A stretch of 64,000 nt of DNA from NCBI RefSeq assembly GCF_051014685.1, contig NW_027478401.1:806001-870000 (forward strand), read 5' to 3'. Positions 39,001-53,300 of the stretch are shown one piece after another. This DNA is from Ptiloglossa arizonensis. Lineage: Eukaryota > Arthropoda > Insecta > Hymenoptera > Colletidae. How positions within the stretch are numbered: position 1 is the first letter of the stretch; each line of letters begins with the position of its first letter. The notes below the pieces were generated by a model. The model was not told the DNA's origin, made no database searches, and saw only the letters and a list, made by a program, of their open reading frames with translations. A program made the translations under genes and the position numbers.

Positions 39001-42000
39001 ATCAGACTAGCGAAAATTTTGATGGATTCTCAACCATTCCTTAATTTCAAACTCGCATATCTCGCGAACGGATTGACGAACTCGAGAAATTCCAGTTGGA
39101 TCTGAAAGTAGAAGCTCGCCCAATTACAACGGTATGCGTATTTTCGCCTTAGACCATGGTAGTTATTGGTTTCGCGTATCAGACTTGCGAAAATTTTGAT
39201 GGTTTCTCAACCATTCCTTAACTTCAAGCTCCCATATCTCGCGAACGAATTGACGAACTCGAGAAATTCCTGTTGCAACTGAAAGTAGAAACTCGCCCGA
39301 TAACAACGGTATGTGTATTTCTCCCCTACGCCATTCCAGTTATTGGTTTCTAGTATCAGAGCAGCGAAAGTTTTGGTGGTTTCACAACAGTTCCATAACT
39401 TCAAACTCCCATATCTCGCGAACGGATTGACGGACTCGAGAAATTCCTGTTGCATCTGAAAGTAGAAACCCGCCCGATTACAACGGTATGGGTGTTTTTT
39501 CCCTACACAATAGTATTTATTGGTTTCGTGTATCAGATTCCGAAAATTTTGATGGTTCCTCAACCATTCCTTAATTTCAAACTCCCATATCTCGCGAACG
39601 GATTGACGAACTCGAGAAATTCCTGTTGCATCTGAAAGTAGTAACCTGCCAGATTACAATGGTGCGTGTACTTTTCCCCAAGGCCATTCCAGTTATTGGT
39701 TTCGAGTATCAGACTTGCGAAAATCTTGATCGTTTCTCAACCATTCCTTAACTTCAAACTCCCATATCTCGCGAACGGATTGACGAACTCGAGTAATTCC
39801 CGTTGAATCAGAAAGTATAAACTCTCCCGATTACAATGGTGTGTGTACTTTTCCCCAAGGCCATTCCAGTTATTGGTTTCGAGTATCAGATTTGCGAAAA
39901 TTTTGATGGGTTCTCAACCATTCCTTAACCTCAAACTCCCATATCTCGCGAACGGATTGACAAACTCGAGAAGCCCTGTTGCATCTGAAAGTAGAAACTC
40001 GCCCGATTACAATGGTGTTTGTACTTTTCCAATAGGCCATTCCAGTTATAGGTTGCGAGCATCAGACTTGCGAAAATCTTGATCGTTTCTCAACCATTCC
40101 TTAACTTCAATCTCCCATATCTAGCGAACGGATTGACGAACTCGAGTAATTCCCGTTGAATCAGAAAGTATAAACTCTCCCGATTACAATGGTGTGTGTA
40201 CTTTTCCCCAAGGCCATTCCAGTTATTGGTTTCGAGTATCAGATTTGCGAAAATTTTGATGGTTTCTCAACCATTCCTTAACTTCAAACTCCCATATCTC
40301 GCGTACGGATTGACGAACTCAGGAAATTCCTGTTGCATCTGAAAGCAGAAACTCGCCCGATAACAATGGTATGTGTATTTTTGCCCTAGGCCATAGTAGT
40401 TATTGGTTTCTAGTATCAGACTTGCGAAGATTTTGATGGTTTCTCAACCATTCCATAACTTCAAACTCCCGTATCTCGCGAACGGATTGACGAACTCGAG
40501 AAACCCTGTTGCATCTGAAAGCAGAAACTCGCCCGTTTACAATGGTATGTGTATTTTTGCCCTAGGCCATAGTAGTTATTGGTTTCTAGTATCAGACTTG
40601 CGAAGATTTTGATGGTTTCTCAACCATTCCATAACTTCAAACCCCCATATATCGCGAACGGATTGACGAACTCGAGAAATTCCTGTTGCATCTGAAAGTA
40701 GAAACTCACCCGATTACAATGGTGTGTGTACTTTAGAACCTAGGCCATTGTAGTCATTGGTTTCGAGTATCAGACCAGCGAAAATTTTGGTGGTTTCTCA
40801 ACCATTCCTTAATTTCAAACTCCCATATATCGCGAACGGATTGACGAACTCGAGAAATTCCTGTTGCAACTGAAACTAGAAACTCGCCCGGTAACAACGG
40901 TATGTGTATTTCTCCCCTACGCCATTCCAGTTATTGGTTTCTAGTATCAGAGCAGCGAAAGTTTTGGTGGTTTCACAACAGTTCCATAACTTCAAACTCG
41001 CATATCTCGCGAACGGATTGACGGACTCGAGTAATTCCTGTTGCATCTGAAAGTAGAAACCCGCCCGATTACAACGGTATGTGTATATGTGCCCTAGGCC
41101 ATAGTAATTATTGGTTTCGAGTATCAGACTTGCGAAAATTTTGATGGGTTCTCAACCATTCCTTAACCTCAAACTCCCATATCTCGCGAAGGGATTGACA
41201 AACTCGAGAAATTCCTGTTGCATCTGAACGCAGACACTCGACCGTTTACAACGGTATGTGTATTTTTACCCTAGGCCATAGTAGTTATTGGTTTCGAGTA
41301 GCAGACTTGCGTAAATTTTGATGGTTTCACAACCATTCCATAACTTCAAACTCCCATATATCGCGAACGGATTGACGAACTCGAGAAATTCCTGTTGCAT
41401 CTGAAAGCAGAAGCTAGCCCGATTACAAAGGTATGTTCATTTTTGCCCTAGGCCATAGTAGTTATTGGTTTCGAGTATAAGACATGCGAAAATTTTGATG
41501 GTTTCTCAAACATTCCATAACTTCAAACTCCCATATATCGCGAACGGATTGACGCACTCGAGAAATTCCTGTTGCATCTGAAAGCAGAAGCTCGCCCGAT
41601 TACAACGGTATGTGCATTTTTGCCCTAGGCCATTGTAGTTATTGGTTTCGAGTATAAGACTTGCGAAAATTTTAATGGACTTTCAACCATTCCTTAAATT
41701 CAAACTCCCATATCTCGCGAAACGGTTGAAGAACTCGCGAAATTCCTGTTGCATCCGAAAGTTGAAACTCGCCCGATTACAACGGTACGTGTATTTTTGC
41801 CCTAGACCGTAGTAGTTAATGGCTTCGAGTATCAGATTCCGAAAATTTTTGTGGTTTCTCAACCATTCCTTAACTTCATACTCTCATATCTCGCGAACGG
41901 ATTGACGAACTCGAGGAATTCCTGTTGCATCTGAAAGTAGAAACTCGCCCGATTATAATGGTTTGTGTGCTTTTCCCCTAGGCCATTCCAGTTATAGGTT

Positions 42001-45000
42001 TCGAGTATCAGACCAGCGAAAATTTTGATGGTTTCTCAACCATTCCTTAACTTCAAACTCCCATATCTCGCGAACGGATTGACGAACTCGAGAAATTCCT
42101 GTTGCATATGAAAGTAGAAACTCGCCCGATTACAATGGTGTTTGTACTTTTCCAATAGGCCATTCCAGTTATAGGTTGCGAGCATCAGACTTGCGAAAAT
42201 CTTGATCGTTTCTCAACCATTCCTTAACTTCAAACTCCCATATCTCGCGAACGGATTGAAGAACTCGAGAAATTCCTGTTGCATCTGAAAGTAGAAACTC
42301 GCCCGATTATAATGGTTTGTGTGCTTTTCCCCTAGGCCATTCCAGTTATAGGTTTCGAGTATCAGACAAGCGAAAATTTTGATGGTTTCTCAACCATTCC
42401 TTAACTTCAAACTCCCATATCTCTCGTACGGATTGACGAACTCGAGATATTCCTGTTGCATCTGAAAGCAGAAACTCGCCCGATTTCAATGGTATGTGTA
42501 TTTTTCCCCTAGGTCTTTGTAGTTATTGCTTTCGAGTATGAGACTTGCGAAGATTTTGATGCTTTCTCAACCATTCCTTAATTTCAAACTCCCATATCTC
42601 GCGAACAGATTGACGTACTCGAGAAATTACTGTTTCATCTGAAAGTACAAACTCGCCCGATTACAATGGTGTGTGTACTTTTCCCCTTGGCCATTCCAGT
42701 TATTAGTTTCGAGTATCAGACTTGCGAAAATTTTGATGGATTCTCAACCATTCTTTAACTTCAAACTCCCATATCTCGCGAACGGATTGACGAACTCGAG
42801 ATATTCCTGTTGCATCTGAAAGTAGAAACTCGCCCGATTACAATGGTGTGTGTACTTTTCCCCTAGGCCATTCCAGTTATTAGTTTCGAGTATCAGATTT
42901 GCGAAAATTTTGATGGATTCTCAACCATTCCTTAACTTCAAACTCGCATATCTCAGGAACGGATTGATGAACTCGCGAAATTCCTGTTGCATCTGAAAGT
43001 AGAAAGTCGCCCGATTACAATGGTATGTGTATTTTTGGCCTAGGCAATAGTAGTTATTTGTTTCGAGTATCAGAACAGCGAAAATTTTGACGGTTTCTCA
43101 ACCATTACTTAACTTCGAACTCCCATATCTCGCGAACGGATTGACGAACTCGAGATATTCCTGTTGCATCTGAAAGCAGAAACTCGCCCGATTACAATGG
43201 TATGTGTATTTTCCCCCTAGGCCATTGTAGTTATTGGTTTCGAGTATCAGTCTTGCGAAAATTTTGATGGTTTCTCAACCATTCCTTAACTTCAAACTCC
43301 AATATCTCGCGAACTGATCGACGATATCGAGAAATTCCTGTTGCATTTGAAAGCAGCAACTCACCCGATTACAACGGTATGTGTATTTTTGCCCTAGGCA
43401 ATAGTATTTATTGTTTTCGAGTATCAGACCTGAGAAAATTTTGATGGTTTCTCAACCATTCCTTAACGTCAAACTCCCATATCTCGCGAACGGATTGACG
43501 AACTCGAGATATTCTTGTTGCATCTGAAAGCAGAAGCTCGCCCGATTACAATGGTGTGTGTAATATTCCCCTAGGCCATTCCAGTTACTGGTTTCGAGTA
43601 TCAGACTTGCGAAAATTTTGATGGTTTCTCAACCATTCCTTAATTTCAAGCTCGCATATCTCGCGAACGAATTGACGAACTCGAGCAATTGCTGTTGCAT
43701 CTGAAAGCAGAAACTCGCCCGATTACAACGGTATGGGTATTTTTGCCCTACACCATAGTAGTTATTGTTTTCGAGTATCAGATTCCGAAAATTGTGATGG
43801 TTCCTCAACCATTCCTTAATTTCAAACTCCCATATCTCGCGAACGGATTGACGAACTCGAGTAATTCCTGTTGAATCTGATAGCAGAAACTCGCCCAATT
43901 ACAACGGTATGCGTATTTTCGACCTAGACCATGGTAGTTATTGGTTTCGCGTATCTGACTTGCGAAAATTTTGATGGTTTCTCAACCATTCCTTTACTTC
44001 AAACTCCCATATCTCGCGAACGGACTGACGAACTCGAGATATTCCTGTTGCATCTGAAAGCAGAAACTCGCCCGATTACAATGGTATGTGTATTTTTCCC
44101 CTAGGTCTTTGTAGTTATTGGTTTCGAGTATCAGACTTGCGAAAATTTTGATGGTTTCTCATCCATTCCTTAACTTCAAACTCCCATATCTCGCGAACGG
44201 ATTGACGAACTCGAGATATTCCTGTTGCATCTGAAAGCAGAAACTCGCCCGATTACAATGGTATGTGTATTTTCCCCCTAGGCCATTGTAGTTATTGGTT
44301 TCGAGTATCAGTCTTGCGAAAATTTTGATGGTTTCTCAACCATTCCTTAACTTCAAACTCCAATATCTCGCGAACTGATCGACGATATCGAGAAATTCCT
44401 GTTGCATTTGAAAGCAGCAACTCACCCGATTACAACGGTATGTGTATTTTTGCCCTAGGCAATAGTATTTATTGTTTTCGAGTATCAGACCTGAGAAAAT
44501 TTTGATGGTTTCTCAACCATTCCTTAACGTCAAACTCCCATATCTCGCGAACGGATTGACGAACTCGAGAAATTCCTGTTGCATCTGAAAGTAGAAACTC
44601 GTCCGATTACAATGGTGTTTGTACTTTTCCCCTAGGCCATTCCAGTTATAGGTTGCGAGAATCAGACTTGCGAAAATATTGATGGTTTCTGAACCATTCC
44701 TTAACTTCAAACTCCCATATCTCTTGCGAACGGATTGACGAACTCGAGAAATTCCTGTTGCATCTGAAAGTAGAAACTCTCCCGATTATAATGGTTTGTG
44801 TGCTTTTCCCCTAAGCCATTCCAGTTATAGGTTTCGAGTATCAGACCAGCGAAAATTTTGATGGTTTCTCAACCATTCCTTAACTTCAAACTCCCATATC
44901 TCGCGAACGGATTGACGAACTCGCGAAATTCCTGTTGTATCTGAAAGTAGAAACTCGCCCGATTACAAGGGTATGTGTATTTCCCCCCTAGGCCATTGTA

Positions 45001-47905
45001 GTTATTGGTTTCGAGTATCAGTCTTGCGAAAATTTTGATGGTTTCTCAACCTCTCCTTAACTTCAAACTCCCATATCTCGCGAACAGATTGACGTACTCG
45101 AGAAATTCCTGTTTCATCTGAAAGTAGAAACTCGCCCGATTACAACGGTGTGTGTGCTTTACCCCTAGACCATTCCAGTTATAGGTTTCGAGTATCAGAC
45201 CAGCGAAAATTTTGACGGTTTCTCAACCATTACTTATCTTCGAACTCCCATATCTCACGAACGGATTGACGAACTCGAGATATTCCTGTTGCATCTGAAT
45301 GCAGAAACTCGCCCGATTGCAACGGTATGTGTTCTTTTCCCCTAGGCCATTCCAGTTATTCGTTTCTAGCATAAGAATTGCGAAAATTTTGATGGTTTCT
45401 CAACCGTCTCTTAACTCCAAGCTCCCATATCTCGCGAACGGATTGACGAAATCGAGAAATACTTGTTGCATCTGAAAGTAGAAACTCGCCCGATTACAAT
45501 GGTCTGTGTACTTTTCCCCTAGGCCATTCCAGTTATAGGTTGCGAGAATCAGACTTGCGAAAATATTGATGGTTTCTGAACCATTCCTTAACTTCAAACT
45601 CCCATATCTCGCGAACGGATTGACGAACTCGAGAAATTCCTGTTGCATCTGAAAGTAGAAGCTCTCCCGATTATAATGGTTTGTGTGCTTTTCCCCTAAG
45701 CCATTCCAGTTATAGGTTTCGAGAATCAGACCAGCGAAAATTTTGATGGTTTCTCAACCATTCCTTAACTTCAAACTCCCATATCTCGCGAACGGATTGA
45801 CGAACTCGCGAAATTCCTGTTGTATCTGAAAGTAGAAACTCGCCCGATTACAAGGGTATGTGTATTTCCCCCCTAGGCCATTGTAGTTATTGGTTTCGAG
45901 TATCAGTCTGGCGAAAATTTTGATGGTTTCTCAACCATTCCTTAACTTCAAACTCCAATATCTCGCGAACGGATTGACGAACTCGAGATATTTCTGTTGC
46001 ATCTGAAAGCAGAAACTCGCCCGATTACAATGGTATGTGTATTTTTCCCCTAGATCTTTGTAGTTATTGGTTTCGAGTATCAGACTTGCGAAGATTTTGA
46101 TGGTTTCTCAACCTCTCCTTAACTTCAAACTCCCATATATCGCGAACAGATTGACGTACTCGAGAAATTCCTGTTGCATCTGAAATTAGAAACTCGCCCG
46201 ATGGCAACGGTATGTGTTCTTTTCCCCTAGGCCATTCCAGTTATTCGTTTCTAGCATCAGAATTGCGAAAATTTTGATGGCTTCTGAACCATTCCTTAAT
46301 TTCAAACTCGCATATCTCGCGAAGGGATTGACGAACTCGCGAAATTCCTGTTGCATGTGAAAGTAGAAACTCGCCCGATTACAAAGGTATGTGTATTTTT
46401 TACCTAGGCCATTGTAGTTATTGGCGTCGAGTATCAGACTTGCGACAATTTTGATGGTTTCTCAATCATTCCTTAACTTCTAACTCCCATGTCTCGCGAA
46501 CGGGTTGACGAACTCGAGAAATTCCTGTTGCATCTGAAAGTAGAAATTCGCCCGATTACAATGGTGTGTGTACTTTTCCCCTAGGCCATTGTAGTTATTG
46601 GTTTCGAGTACCAGACTTGCGAAAATTTTGATGGATCCTCAACAATTCCTTAATTTCAAACTCCCATATCTCGCGAACGGATTGACGAACTCGAAAAATT
46701 CCTGTTGCATCTGAAAGCATATACTCGCCCGATTACAACGGTCTGTGTATTTTTTCCCTAGGCCATTGTAGTTATTGGTTTCGAGTATCAGCCTTGCGAA
46801 AATTTTGATGGTTTATCAATCATTCCTTAACTTCGAACTCCCATATCTCGCGAACAGGTTGATGAACTCGAGAAATTCCTGTTGCATCTGAAAGTAGAAA
46901 CTCGCCCGATTACAATGGTGTGTGTGCTTTTCCCCTAGGCCATTCCAGTTATAGGTTTCGAGTATCAGACTTGCGAAAATATTGATGGTTTCTGAACCAT
47001 TCCTTAACTTCAAACTCCCATATCTCGCGAACGGATTGACGAACTCGAGAAATTCCTGTTGCATCTGATAGTAGAAACTCGCCCGATTACAATGGTGTGT
47101 GTGCCTTTCCCCTAGGCCATTCCAGTTATAGGTTTCGAGTATCAGACCAGCGAAAATTTTGATGGTTTCTCAACCATTCCTTAACTTCAAACTCCCATAT
47201 CTCGCGAACGGATTGACGAACTCGAGATATTCCTGTTGCATCTGAAAGCAGAAACTCGCCCGATTACAATGGTATGTGTATTTTTGCCCTAGGCAATAGT
47301 AGTTATTGGTTTCGAGTATCAGACTTGCGAAAATTTTGATGGTCTCTCAACCATTCCATAATTTCAAACTCGCATATCTCGCGAACGGATTGACGAACGC
47401 GAGAAATTCCTGTTGTATCTGAATGTAGAAACTTGCACTATTACAATGGTGTGTGTACTTTTCCCCTAGGCCATTCCAGTTATTGGTTTCGAGTATCAGA
47501 ATTGCGAAAATTTTGATGGTTTCTCAACCATTCCTTAACTTCAAACTCCCATATCTCGCGAACGGATTGACGAACTCGCGGAATTCCTGTTGCATCTGAA
47601 AGTAGAAACTCGCACGATTACAATGGTGTGTGTTCTTTTCCCCTAGGCCATTCCAGTTATTGGTTTCGAGTATCAGAATTGCGAAAATTTTGATGGTTTC
47701 TCAATCATTCCTTAACTTCAAACTCCCATATCTCGCGAACGGATTGACGAACTCGAGATATTCCTGTTGCATCTGAAAGCAGAAGTTCGCCCGATTACAA
47801 CGGTATGTGTATTTTTGCTCTAGGCAACAGTAGTTATTGGTGTCGAGTATCAGATTTGCGAAAATTGTGATGGTTTCTCAACCATTCCTTAACTCTAAAC
47901 TCCCA

Positions 47906-47922
47906 TATCTCGCGAACGGATT
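47906..47922. other. Unoccupied paralogue of the retroelement target site
   Basis: TATCTCGCGAACGGATT in the same variant context as the insertion: preceded by AACTCTAAACTCCCA and followed by GTCGAACTCGAGAAATTACT, as on the two sides of the element at 25058-25430. There is no insertion here. Confidence 0.8.
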
Positions 47923-50382
47923 GTCGAACTCGAGAAATTACTGTTGCATCTGAAAGTAGAAACTCACCCGATTACAAAGGTGTGTGTACTTTTCCCCTAG
48001 GCTATTCCAGTTATAGGTTTCGAGTATCAGACCAGGGCAAATTTTGATGGTTTCTGAAACATTCCGTAAATTCAAACTCCCATATCTCGCGAACCGAATG
48101 ACGAACTCGAGAAATCCCTGTTGCATCTGAAAGTAGAAACTCGCCCGATTACAATAGTGTGTGTACTTTTCCCCTAGGCCAATCCAGTTATTGGTTTCGA
48201 GTATCAGACCAGCGTATATTTTGATGGTTTCTCAATCATTCCTTAACTTCAAACTGTCTTATCTCGCGATTGGATTGACGAACTCGAGAAATTCCTGTTG
48301 CATCTGAAAGTAGAAGCTCGCCCGATTACAATGGTGTGTGTACTTTTCCCGTAGGCCGTTCCAGTTATAGGTTTCGAGTATCAGACCGGCAAAAATTTTG
48401 ATGGTTTCTCAAGCATTCCTTAACTTCAAACTCCCATATCTCGCGAACGGATTGAGGAACTCAATTATTTCCTGTTGCATCTGAAAGTAGAAACTCGAGC
48501 GATTACAACGGTGTGTGTACTTTTCCCCTAGGTCATTCCAGTTATTCGTTTCTAGTATCAGAATTGCGAAAATTTTGATGGTTTCTCAACCATTCCTTAT
48601 CTTCAAACTCCCATATATCGCGAACGGATTGACGAACTCGAGAAATTCCTGTTGCATCTGAAAGTAGAAGCTCGCCCAATTACAACGGTATGCGTATTTT
48701 CGCCCTAGACCATAGTAGTTATTGGTTTCGAGTATCAGATTCCGAAAATCCTGATGGTTTCTCAACCATTCCTTAACTTCAAACTCGCATATCTCGCGAA
48801 AGGGTTGACGAACTCGAGAAATTCCCGTTGCATCTGAAAGCTGAAGCTCGCCCGATTACAACGGTATGTGTATTTTTGGCCTAGACCATAGTAGTTATTG
48901 GTTTCGAGTATCATACTTGCGACAATATTGATCGTTTCTCTACCATTCCTTAACTTCAAACTCCCTTATCTCGCGAACGGATTGAGGAACTCGAGAAATT
49001 CCTGTTGCATCTGAAAGCAGAAACTCGACCGATTACAATGGTGTCTGTACTTTTCCCCTAGGCCATTCCAGTTATAGGTTTCGAGTATCAGACCAGCGAA
49101 AATTTTGATGGTTTCTCAACCATTCCTTAACTTCAAACTCCCATATCTCGCGAACGGATTGACGAACTCGAGATATTCCTGTTGCATCTGAAAGCAGAAA
49201 CTCGCCCGATTACAATGGTATGTGTATTTTTGCCCTAGGCAATAGTAGTTATTGGTTTCGAGTATCAGACTTGCGAAAATTTTGATGGTTTCTCAACCAT
49301 TCCTTAACTTCAAACTCCCATATCTCGCGAACGGATTGATGAACTCGAGATATTCCGGTTGCATCTGAAAGCAGAAGTTCGCCCGATTACAACGGTATGT
49401 GTATTTTTGCTCTAGGCAATAGTAGTTATTGGTGTCGAATATCAGACTTGCGAAAATTTTGATGGTCTCTCAACCATTCCATAATTTCAAACTCGCATAT
49501 CTCGCGAACGGATTGACGAACGCGAGAAATTCCTGTTGTATCTGAATGTAGAAACTTGCACTATTACAATGGTGTGTGTACTTTTCCCCTAGGCCATTCC
49601 AGTTATTGGTTTCGAGTATCAGAATTGCGAAAATTTTGATGGTTTCTCAACCATTCCTTAACTTCAAACTCCCATATCTCGCGAACGGATTGACGAACTC
49701 GCGGAATTCCTGTTGCATCTGAAAGTAGAAACTCGCACGATTACAATGGTGTGTGTACTTTTCCACTAGGTCATTCCAGTTATTCGTTTCTAGCATCAGA
49801 ATTGCGAAAATTTTGATGGTTTCTCAGCCATTCCTTGATTTCTAACTCCCATATCTCGCGAACGGATTGACGAACTCGAGAAATTCCTGTTGCATCTGCA
49901 AGCAGAAACTCGACCGATTACAATGGTGTCTGTACTTTTCCCCTAGGTCATTCCAGTTAATCGTTTCTAGCATCTGAATTGCGAGAATTTTGATGGTTTC
50001 TCAACCATTCCTTAACTTCAAACTCCCATATCTCGCGAACGGATTGACGAACTCGAGAAATTCCTGTTGCATCTGAAACCAGAAACTCGTCCGATTACAA
50101 CGGTGTGTGTATTTTTGCCCTAGGCCATAGTAGTTATTGGTTTCGAGTATCAAACTTGCGAAAATTTTGATGGTTTCTCAACCATTCCTTAACTTCAAAC
50201 TCCCATATCTCGCGAACGGATTGACGAACTCGAGATATTCCTGTTGCATCTGAAAGCAGAAGTTCGCCCGATTACAACGGTATGTGTATTTTTGCTCTAG
50301 GCAATAGTAGTTATTGGTGTCGAGTATCAGACTTGCGAAAATTGTGATGGTTTCTCAACCATTCCTTAACTCTAAACTCCCA

Positions 50383-50399
50383 TATCTCGCGAACGGATT
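50383..50399. other. Second unoccupied paralogue of the target site
   Basis: Same diagnostic variants on both sides (CTCTAAACTCCCA before, GTCGAACTCGAGAAATTACT after), no insertion. Confidence 0.8.
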
Positions 50400-53300
50400 G
50401 TCGAACTCGAGAAATTACTGTTGCATCTGAAAGTAGAAACTCGCCCGATTACAAAGGTGTGTGTACTTTTCCCCTAGGCTATTCCAGTTATAGGTTTCGA
50501 GTATCAGACCAGGGCAAATTTTGATGGTTTCTGAAACATTCCGTAAATTCAAACTCCCATATCTCGCGAACCGAATGACGAACTCGAGAAATCCCTGTTG
50601 CATCTGAAAGTAGAAACTCGCCCGATTACAATAGTGTGTGTACTTTTCCCCTAGGCCATTCCAGTTATTGGTTTCGAGTATCAGACCAGCGTATATTTTG
50701 ATGGTTTCTCAATCATTCCTTAACTTCAAACTGTCTTATCTCGCGATCGGATTGACGAACTCGAGAAATTCCTGTTGCATCTGATAGTAGAAGCTCGCCC
50801 GATTACAATGGTGTGTGTACTTTTCCCCTAGGCCGTTCCAGTTATAGGTTTCGAGTATCAGACCAGCAAAAATTTTGATGGTTTCTCAAGCATTCCTTAA
50901 CTTCAAACTCCCATATCTCGCGAACGGATTGACAAATTCGATTATTTCCTGCTGCATCTGAAAGCAGAAACTCGACCGATTACAATGGCGTGTGTACTTT
51001 TCCACTAGGTCATTCCAGTTATTCGTTTCTAGCATCAGAATTGCGAAAATTTTGATGGTTTCTCAGCCATTCCTTGATTTCAAACTCCCATATCTCGCGA
51101 ACGGATTGACGAACTCGAGAAATTCCTGTTGCATCTGAAACCAGAAACTCGTCCGATTACAACGGTGTGTGTATTTTTGCCCTAGGCCATAGTAGTTATT
51201 GGTTTCGAGTATCAAACTTGCGAAAATTTTGATGGTTTCTCAACCGTTCCTTAATTTCAAACTCCCATATCTCGCGAACGGATTGACGAACTCGAGAAAT
51301 TCCTGTTGCATCTGAGACCAGAAACTCGTCCGATTACAACGGTATGTGTAGTTTTGCCCTAGGCCATAGTAGTCATTGGTTTCGAGTATCAGACCTTCGA
51401 AAATTTTGGTGGTTCCTCAAGCATTCCTTAACTTCAAACTCCCATATCTCGCGAACGGATTGAGGAACTCAATTATTTCCTGTTGCATCTGAAAGTAGAA
51501 ACTCGAGCGATTACAATGGTGTGTGTACTTTTCCCCTAGGTCATTCCAGTTATTCGTTTCTAGTATCAGAATTGCGAAAATTTTGATGGTTTCTCAACCA
51601 TTCCTTAATTTCAAGCTCGCATATCTCGCGAACGAATTGACGAACTCGAGCAATTCCTGTTGCATCTGAAAGCAGAAACTCGCCCGATTACAACGGTATG
51701 CGTATTTTCGACCTAGACCATGGTAGTTATTGGTTTCGCGTATCTGACTTGCGAAAATTTTGATGGTTTCTCAACCATTCCTTTACTTCAAACTCCCATA
51801 TCTCGCGAACGGACTGACGAACTCGAGATATTCCTGTTTCATCTGAAAGTAGAAACTCGCCCGATTACAACGGTGTGTGTGCTTTACCCCTAGACCATTC
51901 CAGTTATAGGTTTCGAGTATCAGACCAGCGAAAATTTTGACGGTTTCTCAACCATTACTTATCTTCGAACTCCCATATCTCACGAACGGATTGACGAACT
52001 CGAGATATTCCTGTTGCATCTGAATGCAGAAACTCGCCCGATTGCAACGGTATGTGTTCTTTTCCCCTAGGCCATTCCAGTTATTCGTTTCTAGCATAAG
52101 AATTGCGAAAATTTTGATGGTTTCTCAACCGTCTCTTAACTCCAAGCTCCCATATCTCGCGAACGGATTGACGAAATCGAGAAATACTTGTTGCATCTGA
52201 AAGTAGAAACTCGCCCGATTACAATGGTCTGTGTACTTTTCCCCTAGGCCATTCCAGTTATAGGTTGCGAGAATCAGACTTGCGAAAATATTGATGGTTT
52301 CTGAACCATTCCTTAACTTCAAACTCCCATATCTCGCGAACGGATTGACGAACTCGAGAAATTCCTGTTGCATCTGAAAGTAGAAGCTCTCCCGATTATA
52401 ACGGTTTGTGTGCTTTTCCCCTAAGCCATTCCAGTTATAGGTTTCGAGTATCAGACCAGCGAAAATGTTGATGGTTTCTCAACCATTCCTTAACTTCAAA
52501 CTCCCATATCTCGCGAACGGATTGACGAACTCGCGAAATTCCTGTTGTATCTGAAAGTAGAAACTCGCCCGATTACAAGGGTATGTGTATTTCCCCCCTA
52601 GGCCATTGTAGTTATTGGTTTCGAGTATCAGTCTTGCGAAAATTTTGATGGTTTCTCAACCATTCCTTAACTTCAAACTCCAATATCTCGCGAACGGATT
52701 GACGAACTCGAGATATTTCTGTTGCATCTGAAAGCAGAAACTCGCCCGATTACAATGGTATGTGTATTTTTCCCCTAGATCTTTGTAGTTATTGGTTTCG
52801 AGTATCAGACTTGCGAAGATTTTGATGCTTTCTCAACCTCTCCTTAACTTCAAACTCCCATATCTCGCGAACAGATTGACGTACTCGAGAAATTCCTGTT
52901 GCATCTGCAAGTAGAAACTCGCCCGATTACAATGGTATGTGTACTTTTCCCCTAGGCCATTCCAGTTATAGGTTTCGAATATCAGACTTGCAAAAATTTT
53001 GATGGTTTCTCAACCTCTCCTTAACTTCAAACTCCCATATATCGCGAACAGATTGACGTACTCGAGAAATTCCTGTTGCATCTGAAATTAGAAACTCGCC
53101 CGATGGCAACGGTATGTGTTCTTTTCCCCTAGGCCATTCCAGTTATTCGTTTCTAGCATCAGAATTGCGAAAATTTTGATGGCTTCTGAACCATTCCTTA
53201 ATTTCAAACTCGCATATCTCGCGAAGGGATTGACGAACTCGCGAAATTCCTGTTGCATGTGAAAGTAGAAACTCGCCCGATTACAAAGGTATGTGTATTT